Part shown: piece by piece, positions 1 to 11,796 of the stretch
Position numbering within the stretch: the stretch's first letter is position 1
Layout of the letters: every line of letters begins with the position of its first letter
From: Phycomyces nitens
Taxonomy: Eukaryota > Mucoromycota > Mucoromycetes > Mucorales > Phycomycetaceae
DNA length: 64,000 nucleotides
Assembly: GCA_022702545.1 (NCBI GenBank)
Contig: JAHRBC010000002.1
Coordinates: 5,704,001-5,768,000 of the forward strand
Direction of reading: 5' to 3'
Translations under genes and position numbers: made by a program
The notes under the pieces: model-generated
The model's input: only the letters and a program-made list of their open reading frames with translations
What the model was told of the DNA's origin: nothing
Databases searched by the model: none

Positions 1-839
1 TTAATGTCTTTGTCCGCCATTGCATGTTTTTGCTTTGGTCGTGGCCCAATGGGTAAACGTTCAGGGAAATCCAGTTCAACCGATGACTGTGAGGATTCCG
101 AATTATCCACAACCTTGTCCTTGACTTCATCATTGTATTGTACGCTTTTTTCACAAGTTCGTCGAATTTTTTTTGTGAGCGGTTCATTTGAGTTGACTTT
201 TTCAAGAATACTTTGAAATAATCGCTTGTTGGTTGAGCAACCGTTTCCACAGTCGACTGAAAATTTTGTTGATATATTTCTTGAGGGTATAGTTTTGCAA
301 ACGCAATTTGATAAAGTAGAATGACAGTCGGGTCTTCAGAATAAGTATGTCGATGCAAAGATGGTTGTTGCTCCAACAGGAAGAGTGACAAGCCAAACAG
401 GGGGTTCATGGGATATGAATGATAATCGTTGTCTGGAATAGTTTCTTTGGATATGAGGAAACGTTTCTTTGCCCATATCAAAGAAGGAATCGTCAATAAC
501 CATGGCTTTTGTTCAGATGCCATGTGGAAATCCAAAACCAGGTCAACTGGAGAAATTTTGTTGGTGCCAAACACCAATATGACTGGGAGAGCGTGATAAG
601 TTTTGATGATGTTCAATGAATAGGTAACAAAACGTTGAAGGAACAGATCATTGATGGTGTTTTTGGATTTTGATCAGCACTGGTTGGAATGACAAAGGTA
701 GATTGGACATGTAGAGAACATCACATCTTGAATTATTCCAATCCCCATCAGCCAAGGTGTAAGTACCATTTGGAGCATCTAGCAATTCCTTGGTGATAAG
801 ATTGACAACATTTTGGTGTTTAAGGATTGTTCGACTCAT
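1..839 (-). pseudogene. PD-(D/E)XK nuclease-like (Rpn/transposase-associated) gene, frameshifted, runs off the window edge
   Basis: The minus strand from the ATG at 839 reads a plausible N-terminus containing RCDVLY and then VLIKIQK. This resembles the D...(E/Q)xK core of the PD-(D/E)XK nuclease-like proteins that are abundant in Mucorales genomes. The frame stops at 648, but one frame over the homologous-looking protein continues at once (about 655 to 170, including FLQRFVTYSLNIIKTYHALP). A second frame change is needed at an 8-A run near 166-173 (minus strand) to enter the acidic tail that contains LDFPERLPIGPRPKQ and reaches base 1. Both breaks sit at homopolymer A runs (5 A near 656, 8 A near 170), so they are either decay or sequencing errors. 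An in-frame stop lies just upstream of the ATG. Family assignment is from motif pattern only; the gene is incomplete on the left. Confidence 0.55.
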
Positions 840-2113
840 TATGGGATATCGTTAAATCGACACAGCAGAAAACAAGCCACATACTATATGAATTGCCAAG
901 AATACTAGTCAACCCATAAAGCAAGGAGGTATGCTTCATTTACTTTTGATATATGGAAACCAAAGTAAGAAAGAGATGGTTGTCATTCGCAGTAATTCAT
1001 GTTTGAAATTTTGGTAATGTGAAGAGTATATTAGAATCGACTGTTGCCACTTTGTTCGGGCTGTATAAATTGATTTAGTTTGGAGTCTTTACTGATTCAA
1101 GATGTATTTTTAGCAGACTTTGGTTCGGTGAGTTTAGTTAACAAAGTCTGCTACCAAACAAGAACAAGACGGTTCAAAAGTTGATTTTAATATGTAGATT
1201 GTAATGGCGTAAAGAGTAAAGAAGTGATTGACAACCAAAATCTTACAATTGATTAATGCGTAATTTTGTGACTCCATTCGCTGTGTCGATTTACTGATAC
1301 CGCTCATTATGTCACTACCAGATATATATACATATATATATATATTCTGGCGGTAAAGTCATGGTTAACAAGTCATGGTGAGACATATTAGAGAGTTTCG
1401 TTAATAAGCCAATTTGGTTTACACCAAAGAAAACGAATTCACGATCTTTAGCTTGTTTCAAACTATTTTCAAATATACAATTGTTATTTCTCAAAAACAA
1501 AAATTGACCAATTGGGGCTGGAAGCACTATATAGACTGCACATTACTATTTGGGATCAATGGCAATAACCGTGGATGGATCCCTCTGCATCCGACGCAAG
1601 AGTCATCAAAATGTTATGTGCTTGTTACCATTAGATCCTTCAAATGTACCAATTGATAGAACCATAAACAAATTGATGGCGAAATGTCTTGTTTGTTTTC
1701 ATGTGAACATTGTCGGCCAACGACAGTATGCTTCTGCAGTAATCGCAAATAGTGTAGGGTATCATAAATATATTTTTATTAAATAAAAAGAATAGCCAAA
1801 AGGCGCACATTTCTTTTTGTTGTTGTTGTTGTTGTTGAGAGTCTTGGGCTCAAACAATCTGTGAGTTCCTATTACTGCAAAGTAAAAGATACCAAGACTT
1901 GTTTTTGGATTTTATTTCTTATTAATTGCAAAAAGATGGAGCAGATATAAAGGCTTCTTGGCCCAATCAGGGAGAAAGTAAATGCAAGAAGAAACGATAA
2001 AGAGACGGCAGAAAAGACATACTGGGCTGCAGCAAAGAAAGAGGAGGAAAAACCAAGGGATTGAAAGGGGGAGAAGCAGTGGGTTTCTGGGGGATATATA
2101 GACAAGACCATAG
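840..2113. other. AT-rich intergenic stretch with no supported gene
   Basis: This stretch has short ORFs on both strands, an (AT)n tract near 1320-1345 and a (TTG)n tract near 1817-1837. The minus-strand reading of 1340-1790 looks coding-like in pieces but is broken by many stops, so it may be an old relic. I recognise nothing in it. Confidence 0.5.
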
Positions 2114-2329
2114 GTTCATTGTTCAGCCTCGTACAATGACAATGAGCTTTATTGTAAGGGTGGCATCATTGTCATTACCATGGCTTACCCAAGGCAATAC
2201 GATAAGGGTAACTTTGTGGAGATACTAGATGAAGAAATGGAAGGATATCGAGACATTTTGTCAACCTCTTTAGATTATCCCCCTCTACCAAAATGGGATA
2301 AATGCAAGAGCTGTGAAGGAGCCCTATAA
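2114..2329 (+). other. Unrecognised coding-like segment, possibly the 3' end of a decayed gene
   Basis: After the TAG at 2111 the frame is open to the TAA at 2327-2329 (71 codons; internal ATG at 2180). Its acidic/aromatic composition is unusual for noncoding AT-rich DNA, with YDKGNFVEILDEEMEGYRD and a closing CKSCEGAL. An upstream segment around 1975-2060 in another frame (KETAEKTYWAAAKKEEEK) also looks protein-like, so this may be a multi-exon gene or a frameshifted relic. I do not recognise the family and assign no function. Confidence 0.25.
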
Positions 2330-2652
2330 CCCCAAAACATTCTAGTTGTTGTGTTTGGATTATAGTCTTGAAAATTCCTTGGTCTTGTAATTATATTCTT
2401 TATATAAAGCATGTTCTTGAGCCCATATTCTGTTTGGATAATATCAAGTATATATATAAATTAAAATAATCATTAACTGTATTGATTGTGTGCTTTTCAA
2501 ATGAGGATACTAATAGCCTTGCATATATTGCAGGACTAATGAGTTTTTTTTATATTATTATTTGTATTCATAGATTAAACAAAACTATACTCCAAAAAAA
2601 GTTGGGGTTTCAGCACAAGAAACAAGGTATAAAAAGGCAGCGGGAATTTTCC

Positions 2653-2860
2653 TTAAAGCTTCTTGACTTTGAGACCATCCTTGAAGAATGTAATTTATGG
2701 GGTGGTACAATCCTCACGGTAGTTCAATAGAGCGACCATACCATCGGGGTTCATGCTCTTCACCAATGTATAACTCGTAAAAAATGTCATTGATCTCCTT
2801 GATATTGTAGGCATCAGAGAACATTGTATTGTCGGAAATGATATCAGTGTACACAAGTAT
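2653..2860 (-). pseudogene. TCTP (translationally controlled tumour protein) pseudogene, internally deleted
   Basis: The minus strand from 2860 reads (I)LVYTDIISDNTMFSDAY followed by NIKEINDIFYE, the N-terminus of TCTP with the start ATG changed to ATA. It then jumps directly to the TCTP C-terminus: MNPDGMVALLNYRED, a stop at the codon after TTP, then FFKDGLKVKKL and a TAA at 2653-2655. About 300 nt that would encode the middle of a normal ~168-residue protein are missing, and a one-base frame change lies at the junction (around 2745-2765). There is also an in-frame stop in the C-terminal part. TCTP is a conserved small cytosolic protein linked to translation and growth control; this copy cannot encode it. 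No intron is visible in the retained parts, so a processed copy is possible but not shown. Confidence 0.85.
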
Positions 2861-3804
2861 AGTTGATAGTTAATAAATGAATTGAGCGGTTGTGTAGATG
2901 GCTTCAAAGAAGAGGGCTAATGAGCTTTACAGAGAGCTTGAAACATAATATATATCTAGCCACCTGTTCACTGGACGTATAAGAAGAGCAGGAAAACCCC
3001 AAAGCATCATATAATTCCGTATAACCCTCCAAACAAGTAGTTTAATTGCTCATAATAATAATAATAATAAAAAATAATAGACCTTGTAAATAAATACGTG
3101 CTTATCAATAGCCTTCTTTTTTTTTTTTAATTATTATTGGTTAGTGAAACCAACGTCAATATGTGTGGTTTATTAGAAAAAGTAAAAGAGATGGACGAGA
3201 GAATAATACAGTAAACCCCGTCTGGGTCTCCTTTCAAAGAGCCGTCGGGAAGAAAAGGAAACCAGAAATACTCCTTGTGTATGTATTCAAAAATATATGT
3301 GCTTTGAATATGTAAGAATCTCCTATACAAAATTATTCTTTACATATATGTGTATACATCCTTGTGCAAAGGGGAACAAGAATCATTGGAGCTTGCACCA
3401 AACGATACTAATATACCAAATAATGCCCAAAAAGTCTTTATTTTTGGGTAGAGCCTTTGAGTTGCAGATAAAAAATCAGTGTATGGACAAGTAGTAATTA
3501 GGAGAATCTGGTTTTATTATTATTATTATTATTTAATTATGATTATTTGATTGAATCCTATAATAAGCGTTTTCTATGCCATGGCAATAATTAACGACGA
3601 CCAATAAATTCTTATTTAGGACCAAACCTTTAAAATTAACAAAACGTTAAACTCCATTACACCGCATGTGCTGAGCGCTTTGGACTTGTCGTTTATGGCA
3701 TAGTTCAAACAATACATTAACAAACTGAATGAATTTATAATATTTGTGCTTGTCAAAGCACGCCACCAAATAAATTGAATGTTTCTTTTCGCCCCTTTTG
3801 ATGC

Positions 3805-3848
<44 letters not shown>

Positions 3849-4419
3849 AAACATACAAATAAATATACCTTTTTTATTATTATTATTTTTTACATAAAGG
3901 GCCTGCCTTTGTTTGGTATTGTCAAGGCCAAAAAACAACCCAATTCTCTACAAACAAACAAATGGTCCTTTAGAAATGAGGTGGTTATTTGTGCGGATAA
4001 AAAAATAAGATTCTGACGCTTGCCCCTCTATTTTTCATCTTGTAGTAGACACCACTCCCTCCTGCATATTCTTACAAAGGTTCAATTACCCTTTTCTTCT
4101 TCTTCATGTCTTGCAAACAAAGGATATTTACTTTGCAGAAAAGATAATACACACACACTCTCATCAATCAATCAATAATTTAATATTTAATATTAATATT
4201 AATATTTTTTTTAAGAAAATAGAATTATATTATGAAAAAGCCAAGGTATGGAGAGAGCAAAAAAATTAAAAAAAAAAGGAAGACGTCTTGTTCGTCTTTT
4301 TTCTTTTTTGCTTTTTTCTTGTAAAGATGTAATGATTAAAGCGAAACTTCGCTAAAATAAAAAGGGGTTTTTGGATTGCTAGAGGGTTTCTTTCGTTATA
4401 TTTATTAGAATGCTAACAA
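2861..4419. other. AT-rich intergenic stretch with simple repeats
   Basis: It contains (AAT)n near 3055-3072, (ATT)n near 3513-3533, (AT)n at 3808-3842 and poly-A/T runs. The right end is the 3' flank of the GPI-anchored protein gene. No gene was recognised. Confidence 0.6.
3808..3842. repeat. (AT)n microsatellite
   Basis: An almost pure alternating AT tract of about 35 bp lies inside intergenic DNA. Confidence 0.9.
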
Positions 4420-5371
4420 TTAGAGAGCCATTGCAAGGGCAGCACCGGCAGCAACGATGAACAAGGAGTTCTTGGCAGTGATCTGGACACCGGCACTCTC
4501 CTTGGTGGTCTCGGAGGCAGCGGCAGCGGATCCAGAGGCAGATCCAGAGGCCTTACCAGAGACAGAGGCAGCGTGGGTAGGGACACCAGAGGCGGCGGCA
4601 GCCTTACCAGAGGCAGCACCAGAAGCAGCACCAGAGGCAGCGGCAGCGCCGGAAGCAGCGGCAGCACCGGAAGCAGCGCCAGAAGCAGCGCCAGAAGCAC
4701 CGGCTATAAATATTGAATATTAGAATTTTCCCAAAATAATAATAATACTAATAATAATAATAATCAAGAAATACTTACGGGCAACAACAAGAGGGGCAAT
4801 GGTTCCTCCACCAACAAAGTTGAAGACACCAGAGTAGCCCCAGGTGCCGGTAGCAGACTGGCCAATGCGGAGAGAGTACTTGCCGGTGGCAAAGTCATTG
4901 AGGGGGTAAATCTATTGATTATGATGGTCAGTGCCAGTACACGATTGTTATTGGGAAATATAGACGTACATCGAACTTTCCAGCAGAGCAGGAAATGGGG
5001 GAGGCGGGGTTGGTAACGTAGGCAACAAGGTTAGCATTGCCAACTTCACCGTTGAGCATCTGGATTTCACAGTTCATGGTAGATTCCTCAGCAGAGGGGG
5101 TCCAGGTAATGTTACCATGACCACCGGCAGTCTAAAAAGCAGATTTCGATAAGCTCTCATGTCGTACAAATTGAGTGCACAAATAGACCAAGGTGTGGCT
5201 AATGAAATTGAGAACTTACCCAGGTAGAATCAGCCCAGGGAGTGATGAACTAATTTAAAGAGGTTTGTTAATTCGAATTCCAATAATCAAAAGACGACGT
5301 ACGGTGGCAGCAGAGACGGTGTTGGCGGCAGTGGCAAGGACGGCGAGGGTAGAGAAAAAGACTGACTTCAT
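4420..5371 (-). CDS. Secreted Ser/Ala-rich GPI-anchored protein with Kre9/KNH-type N-terminal domain
   Basis: Five exons on the minus strand: 5371-5303, 5249-5220, 5131-4970, 4911-4779, 4703-4420; all introns are GT-AG and the spliced frame gives 225 residues. The N-terminus MKSVFFSTLAVLATAANTVS is a clear signal peptide. The next ~100 residues (FITPWADSTWTAGGHGNITW..., FDIYPLNDFATGKYSLRIGQ) match the fungal Ser-Thr-rich GPI-anchored membrane family (Kre9/KNH N-terminal beta-sandwich). A low-complexity stalk of Ala/Ser/Gly repeats (ASGAASGAAAASG-like) follows, ending in a short hydrophobic tail NSLFIVAAGAALAMAL, typical of a GPI attachment signal. The inferred location is plasma membrane or cell wall. 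A TATA-like box lies ~85 nt upstream of the ATG. The biochemical role of this family in filamentous fungi is largely unknown. Confidence 0.85.
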
Positions 5372-5822
5372 GGTGAAAAGGAGTGGGTAAGGAAAGGGAA
5401 GAGTTGGTGGTGAACGAGAGAAACAAACGAAACCGCTTCACAAAGGGTCGTTTGCTTATATACCCCAGAATGATCAAAGCAAATGTTGCGGACACCAATC
5501 TAACAAAAAAGAAACTCACCTCGTCAAGAATACATATTTATCCACCCAACTCGTGAAATGTCACACCTCAAAGCACTCTGGCGGTGCCGAAAGAAAGAAA
5601 AAAGAGGACGAGTTGGAAATACCACGTTGTCCTTTAAGCTCTTGCTTTAAGCATCTCTATCAGACTAATGTTGGAATTGAAGGGCTGAAACCAAAGCAAG
5701 GGTCTAATTGATACTTTATTTTAGTTTAGTTTAATAATTAATGTTCATATCATCAGTCAAAAAGGGCGTTTTGGCTGGCATCGTCAGTTCACCAAGGTGA
5801 TGTTGTAGGGGTACTGCCTGAT
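5372..5822. other. Intergenic: promoter of the GPI-protein gene and 3' flank of the OB-fold gene
   Basis: Between the ATG at 5371 and the OB-fold gene stop at 5823 (both minus strand). Apart from the TATA-like box I see no further structure. Confidence 0.5.
5455..5462 (-). promoter_or_regulatory. TATA-like box upstream of the GPI-anchored protein gene
   Basis: The minus strand reads GGTATATAAGC about 85 nt upstream of the ATG at 5371, a canonical TATA box position for a highly expressed fungal gene. Assigned from motif and distance only. Confidence 0.55.
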
Positions 5823-8800
5823 CTATGCGATGACCGGACGACTAATAATATAAAATAGCGGACACGACTTAAAATTCAATGTCACACAGCAATGTCCTGT
5901 TGGCTTCACTTCAATCTCGGCTTGATTTTGTACAGAATCTATAATGAACCCTTGGAACTTACCGTCCTAGTAACTGAGCAGAGAAAGGGCTTACCAAGCG
6001 CACTATCGAGGTAGGTTATCTGAGTGTCATTGGACAGCTTCTTGAACTCCAGGGCAGGTATGTTTATGATATCCTACCAATTGAATACAATGATATTTAA
6101 ATACCCAAAAAAAAGCATATTTGTAAACACGACATCAAATCCATTATATTCTTGATAATCAATCAGAGCCATTATTTCTTGAATTACTCTACCTCTTCAC
6201 AGCCACTGGCCATCATTATTCCCGTGCCATCGTCCAGGCGCCACTCTAGCCAGCCACGCCAACTATTATCTGGTAATAATTCCATTCGTGGTTCGTTGGG
6301 TTTGGTTTCAAACGCTTGTACAACTTGATTTGGCGTGATGTCGCATTTACAATATCCACACACCAGCCTGCCTTTTTCATACTTTTCCTCCTGCTCAGAT
6401 AATATCTTTTGGTCGGTTGCTGTATCCAATGTAGCAATTGGACGGAGACAGGCATCATCTACTCAAAATAAACAAGAATAATATGTCAAATCCATGAATC
6501 CCAAATCATTGGTATATCCCATGTTAATCGTTAACAACTTACGCACGCTGCCAACGATAGCGTCCCCCAATCTCCTCGTGCAATGTCCAAACGGGTCATA
6601 GACTTCTTTGGCATCCTGGACTTCTTGTCCAGCTGTCTCATCAAGATTTGTGAAACTATCGCTTTCATCGCTTAATACCGGCCCTTCCAGGTTTGTCCTG
6701 AGATGCAATTCCCAGCCCACTACTGCCATCTCAGCCTGCCAGTGATCCACTTCAGAAACACATGCTTTGATGGATTTAATCTGGCAAAAGTCTGAACTGG
6801 TCAACAGGCCAGTGATATGGGATACTTTAAATGTTACATGAGAAGCAAAGGATCAGTTACACGATTTGTATTCTAGTTGTTAACAAGCAATATCAAGACT
6901 TTTAGTCCCAAGGATCAAGCTACCAACTCACCGTTATAGACTTTTGTTCCGCACAGGACACTTCCGTTCACATACCACTGAGGGCCCTTTTCGCTCATGT
7001 GAGTAGTAGAGGTACTGAGATCAGACAAGAGGACGTATTGGCCTTCTCTCCATTGGCGCGCGGATCTTCCTACTTCTTCCCACAGTGTCACGTCTACCTT
7101 CCCTAGAACCGACAGACAAATTAATATTGTATTCAATTGTGTTTTTATTTATTTCTCACCAGTTTCATCCATGATTCGCATAGCATAACGGTCCATAGTT
7201 TTACCATCCGGATCGACAAATGGATCCTAGTCAGGATTTTAGTGTCTTGCAAAATACGGGTTATAGTCAAGCTTACATTACTTCCAAGCGCCACAATGCG
7301 TCCAAAGAGTGTAACGTTTAACATGCTTCGGACAAGTTCATTCATCCTTATACGTTTTGGATAATTAGCACAATCCATAAATCCCTATAAAGGAACCCTG
7401 ATCAGATACGCGCCAGAACAAAACTTCTTTATTTTTATTTTTACTTTCATCTATTTTTATTTTTTATCTTTTTTTTTCGATTTACAAAATCAAGTATAAT
7501 TTACCTCTTCATTCCGTGCCATGATTTCGTTCATATCGACCAATTGCCGAGAGTGCGACCCATAGCTTGTCGATTTAAACATGTCAGACATATCGTAAAA
7601 GCTATTGTTATTAACCTTTGAGACCTGGGCCAATTCAGCCTCTTGTTCAGACATGAAGAACAGGATGGTGTCCGAGGCACACTCGAGAATAACGTCTGCG
7701 TACTCTCTCTGGCTGTTTGTTAGCCGTTCGGTTTGGATACCAGGGTTGTAGAGCCCAATATAATCTCCCTTGTACCAAGATAGTTTCAGACAAATCAGTA
7801 CTTGATGTTTCCCTCGTTGGAAATCTCGAGGATTACTTGTACAACTTACCCGTTTTATCATTGCAGCCAATTTGGTTTGATCGTCATAAAAGGATAGCAT
7901 GATCGGCGCATTTTCATTTGTCATCTCTACAAGGTAAATGTCCTCGCGTAAAAGACGTTTAAGATTCAAAGAGTCTTTGGTGGTTTCCATTGCAGCTGTA
8001 CTGGTTGTGTGAACAGTGCTTTCTATATGGGTTATTTTGAGCCACAGGCTGCATTTTGGCGAGCTGGCTTGAGTACCAAGCACCTGTTGAAGCGAGTCTG
8101 TGAATTGTTTTGTAATGAAAGTCTTGTCCTTGGCAGTCAATTCAAACATCATGAGAGGTGTTGAGGGTATGCGTGCAATGGTGTAGAGTGAGAGGGATGA
8201 ATGTGCATTAAACAGAGCAGGAAGAGGCGTATTAAGTTTTGATGAACAGATCATCCGGATCGTACGGTTCTATGAGAACAAAGATACACCATTAGTTTAT
8301 TAGAAATTATTGCTGTTTCAATTGATTGTCTTGTTATTATTATTATTAATATTATTTAATTGAAACAATCGTATCATTAAGCTGAATGCGACAGGAACAA
8401 GTCTCCTTTAGAGAATCAGTAGGCTTTGAGAGCCACATACACATACACATACACATGCGTGTCATGTAAGGCAAATGTACCTTTAGAAAAGGAGGCTGGC
8501 TCTGAAGAGAAGCCAACTCAGAAGAAGCCAATGCATTGAATTTTGGGTGCAAATACACCTCTAGCGGCATACTGCCATTCTCATCTCGAACGGTCAACAG
8601 CCGTAATCATTTACTCCTCTCGAAACAAAAGGAGAGAGGATCTTTAGTCAAGGGCAAGTGATCATTGTTTGGTTACGATAGAAACACATATTGTATAACC
8701 AATTAAAATATATATGTATAAAAAGGATATAAATGTCAATGCCTGGAACACGCTCAAGCCAAGATATCCTGGCCTCCAAGGCTTGTCCGTGTGGAGAATT

Positions 8801-9164
8801 GGTCTCATATATTGACTGAATACTGGTAGCATCTATGATTGGAAATAAAATATCAATGCAAGGATTTCTATTGTTTTAATCGATCAATACTTGCCATCTT
8901 CAATTCCTCGATACTTTTTAAAAAAGTCATGTTCCCACTAAGCATCGACCAAGCAACCAAATCGATCTTGTCAGTTTAAGTCACTCCTATTTCCTGTGGA
9001 CTTGCCTGTATTTCAAGAGTGGCTAGTGCAGCAGTTTCTGTAAGTCCCGTAGAATATTCTTTCAGAACTGTTGCCAAGGAAACCGCCACCCACGCCCTTT
9101 TTCCCACAAAAATAAATTTTAAGAGATCATGTTGAGATTCTTGTTGGTTACCATGGAATCTCTG
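5823..9164 (-). CDS. Multi-OB-fold ssDNA-binding protein of the MEIOB / SHLD2 / RPA1-like type; 5' end uncertain
   Basis: A multi-exon minus-strand gene. Clear segments are a large exon at about 8266-7490 (inner intron with in-frame GTAAGT...ACAAG near 7852-7772) encoding RGDYIGLYNPGIQTE, a first OB-like barrel. Exons near 7360-6950 encode RYAMRIMDETG then KVDVTLWEEVGRSARQW, a second OB fold. An exon near 6800-6543 follows. The exon ~6461-6193 carries a Cys cluster (CGYCKCDI) and GWLEWRLDDGTG, a third OB fold with a probable zinc site. The last exons are 6073-5995 and 5938-5823, joined by a 56-nt intron. Barrel order plus the C-terminal Cys site resembles RPA1-type ssDNA binders such as MEIOB (meiotic recombination) or SHLD2 (end-resection control); I cannot decide between them. 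Upstream exons (8597-8481, ~8834-8740, ~8977-8890, ~9164-9022) look coding and may form an ankyrin-like N-terminus. An in-frame TAG at 9165 separates them from the ATG at 9194. Confidence 0.6.
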
Positions 9165-9654
9165 CTATTTTGGTTGATCTTGTTGATGCGGCATCTCGAT
9201 TAGCAAAGAATGTACAAAGCAAAGAATGAACCCGATCGACAGCCTCGCTAAATTCCATCTAATAAACACTTCTTTTTGTTTTTGCAATCTAATCCCAAGA
9301 ATGATCAATAAAAAAAAATTAATGTCGACTTTTATTTTTTTTTGTGGAGAAGTATTAAAACAATTGCTATATTTGGATATGGAGACGCGCTCCTGTTGCC
9401 ATGCCAAACTTTATTCGTTCAATTGATGGCACCTTTATTTTTTTCCCTTCTTTTCTTCTACGCGACTGGCTTGCTCGCTTGCTTGAATGTTTCAATTATT
9501 CCCAAAATGAATATTCTTAATACACTATTTTTTTCCCTTTAATACAAAAGGAGCCTTGTAAAGCCAAAGAATACATGACGTCATGTGTATTGCTATGGTC
9601 TAGCTACTAAATAATATTCCAAACGAATCAATTCCCATCTATTAGCATTCCATC
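9165..9654. other. Divergent intergenic region between the OB-fold gene and the acetyltransferase gene
   Basis: About 490 bp with several poly-T/A runs and a palindromic TGACGTCA at 9578-9585, a consensus CRE/ATF site some 70 nt upstream of the acetyltransferase ATG. No gene was recognised. Confidence 0.45.
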
Positions 9655-10179
9655 ATGAGCTTCCTGGAGAGTTTGACATTTGAACCGGCCTGTTTACTCG
9701 ATCTCGATGTAATTGACCACCTCGAGCAGACCTCGTACCACCCTGACGAAGCTGCCACACGCGAGAAGCTTAAAAGCCGTATAGACTATGCTGCCCACAG
9801 CGGCCCAGAATTGTTCTTGGTTGCCAAGGACAAGGAAACGATTGTTGGTTTTGTGTGCACCACACTTTCGCGCTCTGATCTCGTTACTGATGAATCAATG
9901 GATGTTCATGATCCCGAGGGAAAAACCGTCTGTCTGCATAGTGTGTGTGTAGCCCCAGAATACCGCAAGCGTGGTGTCGCTACCCATCTCTTGAAGACTT
10001 GGATTGGAATCCTCCGCCACCACAATGAGCTGCAGACACCCAAAAAGTATGACCGCATTGCGATCCTCAGCCGCCCCAACCTCTTGCCTCTCTATGAATC
10101 CGTTGGATTCAAGAACCTCGGCAAGAGTGAAGTAGTCCATGGCCCTGAGCCTTGGTACGACTGTATCTTGGAACTTTGA
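9655..10179 (+). CDS. AANAT/Paa1-type GNAT N-acetyltransferase (arylalkylamine/polyamine acetyltransferase)
   Basis: Single-exon gene of 174 residues, the usual length for this family. It shows the GNAT fold in order: an N-terminal acceptor region with CLLDLDVIDHLEQTSYHPDE, beta4 with the core VCLHSVCVAPEYRKRGVA (acetyl-CoA pyrophosphate loop R-K-R-G-V-A at about residues 110-116), alpha3 HLLKTWI, and the C-terminal NLLPLYESVGFKNLG with HGPEPWYDC. The closest family I recall is serotonin/arylalkylamine N-acetyltransferase and yeast polyamine acetyltransferase Paa1, which acetylate primary amines with acetyl-CoA in the cytosol. The substrate cannot be read from the sequence. Its stop is only 45 bp from the stop of the convergent JMJD7 gene, so the 3' UTRs almost certainly overlap. 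A CRE-like palindrome lies upstream. Confidence 0.85.
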   Translation: MSFLESLTFEPACLLDLDVIDHLEQTSYHPDEAATREKLKSRIDYAAHSGPELFLVAKDKETIVGFVCTTLSRSDLVTDESMDVHDPEGKTVCLHSVCVAPEYRKRGVATHLLKTWIGILRHHNELQTPKKYDRIAILSRPNLLPLYESVGFKNLGKSEVVHGPEPWYDCILEL

Positions 10180-10224
10180 TAAATATTTATTTATTAATTA
10201 ATAATAATAAAAAAACAACTTTGA

Positions 10225-11601
<1,377 letters not shown>

Positions 11602-11796
11602 TATCGGAGGAGAGGGGGAGGGAAAAAGAGTGCGGCCCATCAAATAGCCAATTCGTACCGGACCATCCCTTATTAGCAACCCCGCCATGACTTGTCTGCC
11701 AAGCCACCAAATGGCGAGCAACACACACAACAGTGCTGACCGGCCAACCCTCCATCCTGTCTCTTTCCCTTTCACCGTTAATCTCATCGTTTCATC
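11602..11796. promoter_or_regulatory. Shared 195-bp divergent promoter region of JMJD7 and RPS17
   Basis: Start codons of JMJD7 (minus, 11601) and RPS17 (plus, 11797) are 195 bp apart with no intervening gene. Pyrimidine-rich tracts near 11755-11775 precede the RPS17 ATG, as is common at ribosomal protein gene starts. Bidirectional control is inferred from the spacing only. Confidence 0.5.

Noticed and set aside
4457..4723. Ala/Pro/Glu-rich ORF on the plus strand opposite the GPI-protein stalk
   Set aside because: It mirrors the Ala/Ser repeats of the real minus-strand exon.
5941..6000. Frameshift in the last part of the OB-fold gene
   Set aside because: A frame break appeared if two very short introns were assumed; a single 56-nt GT-AG intron (5939-5994) restores the frame.
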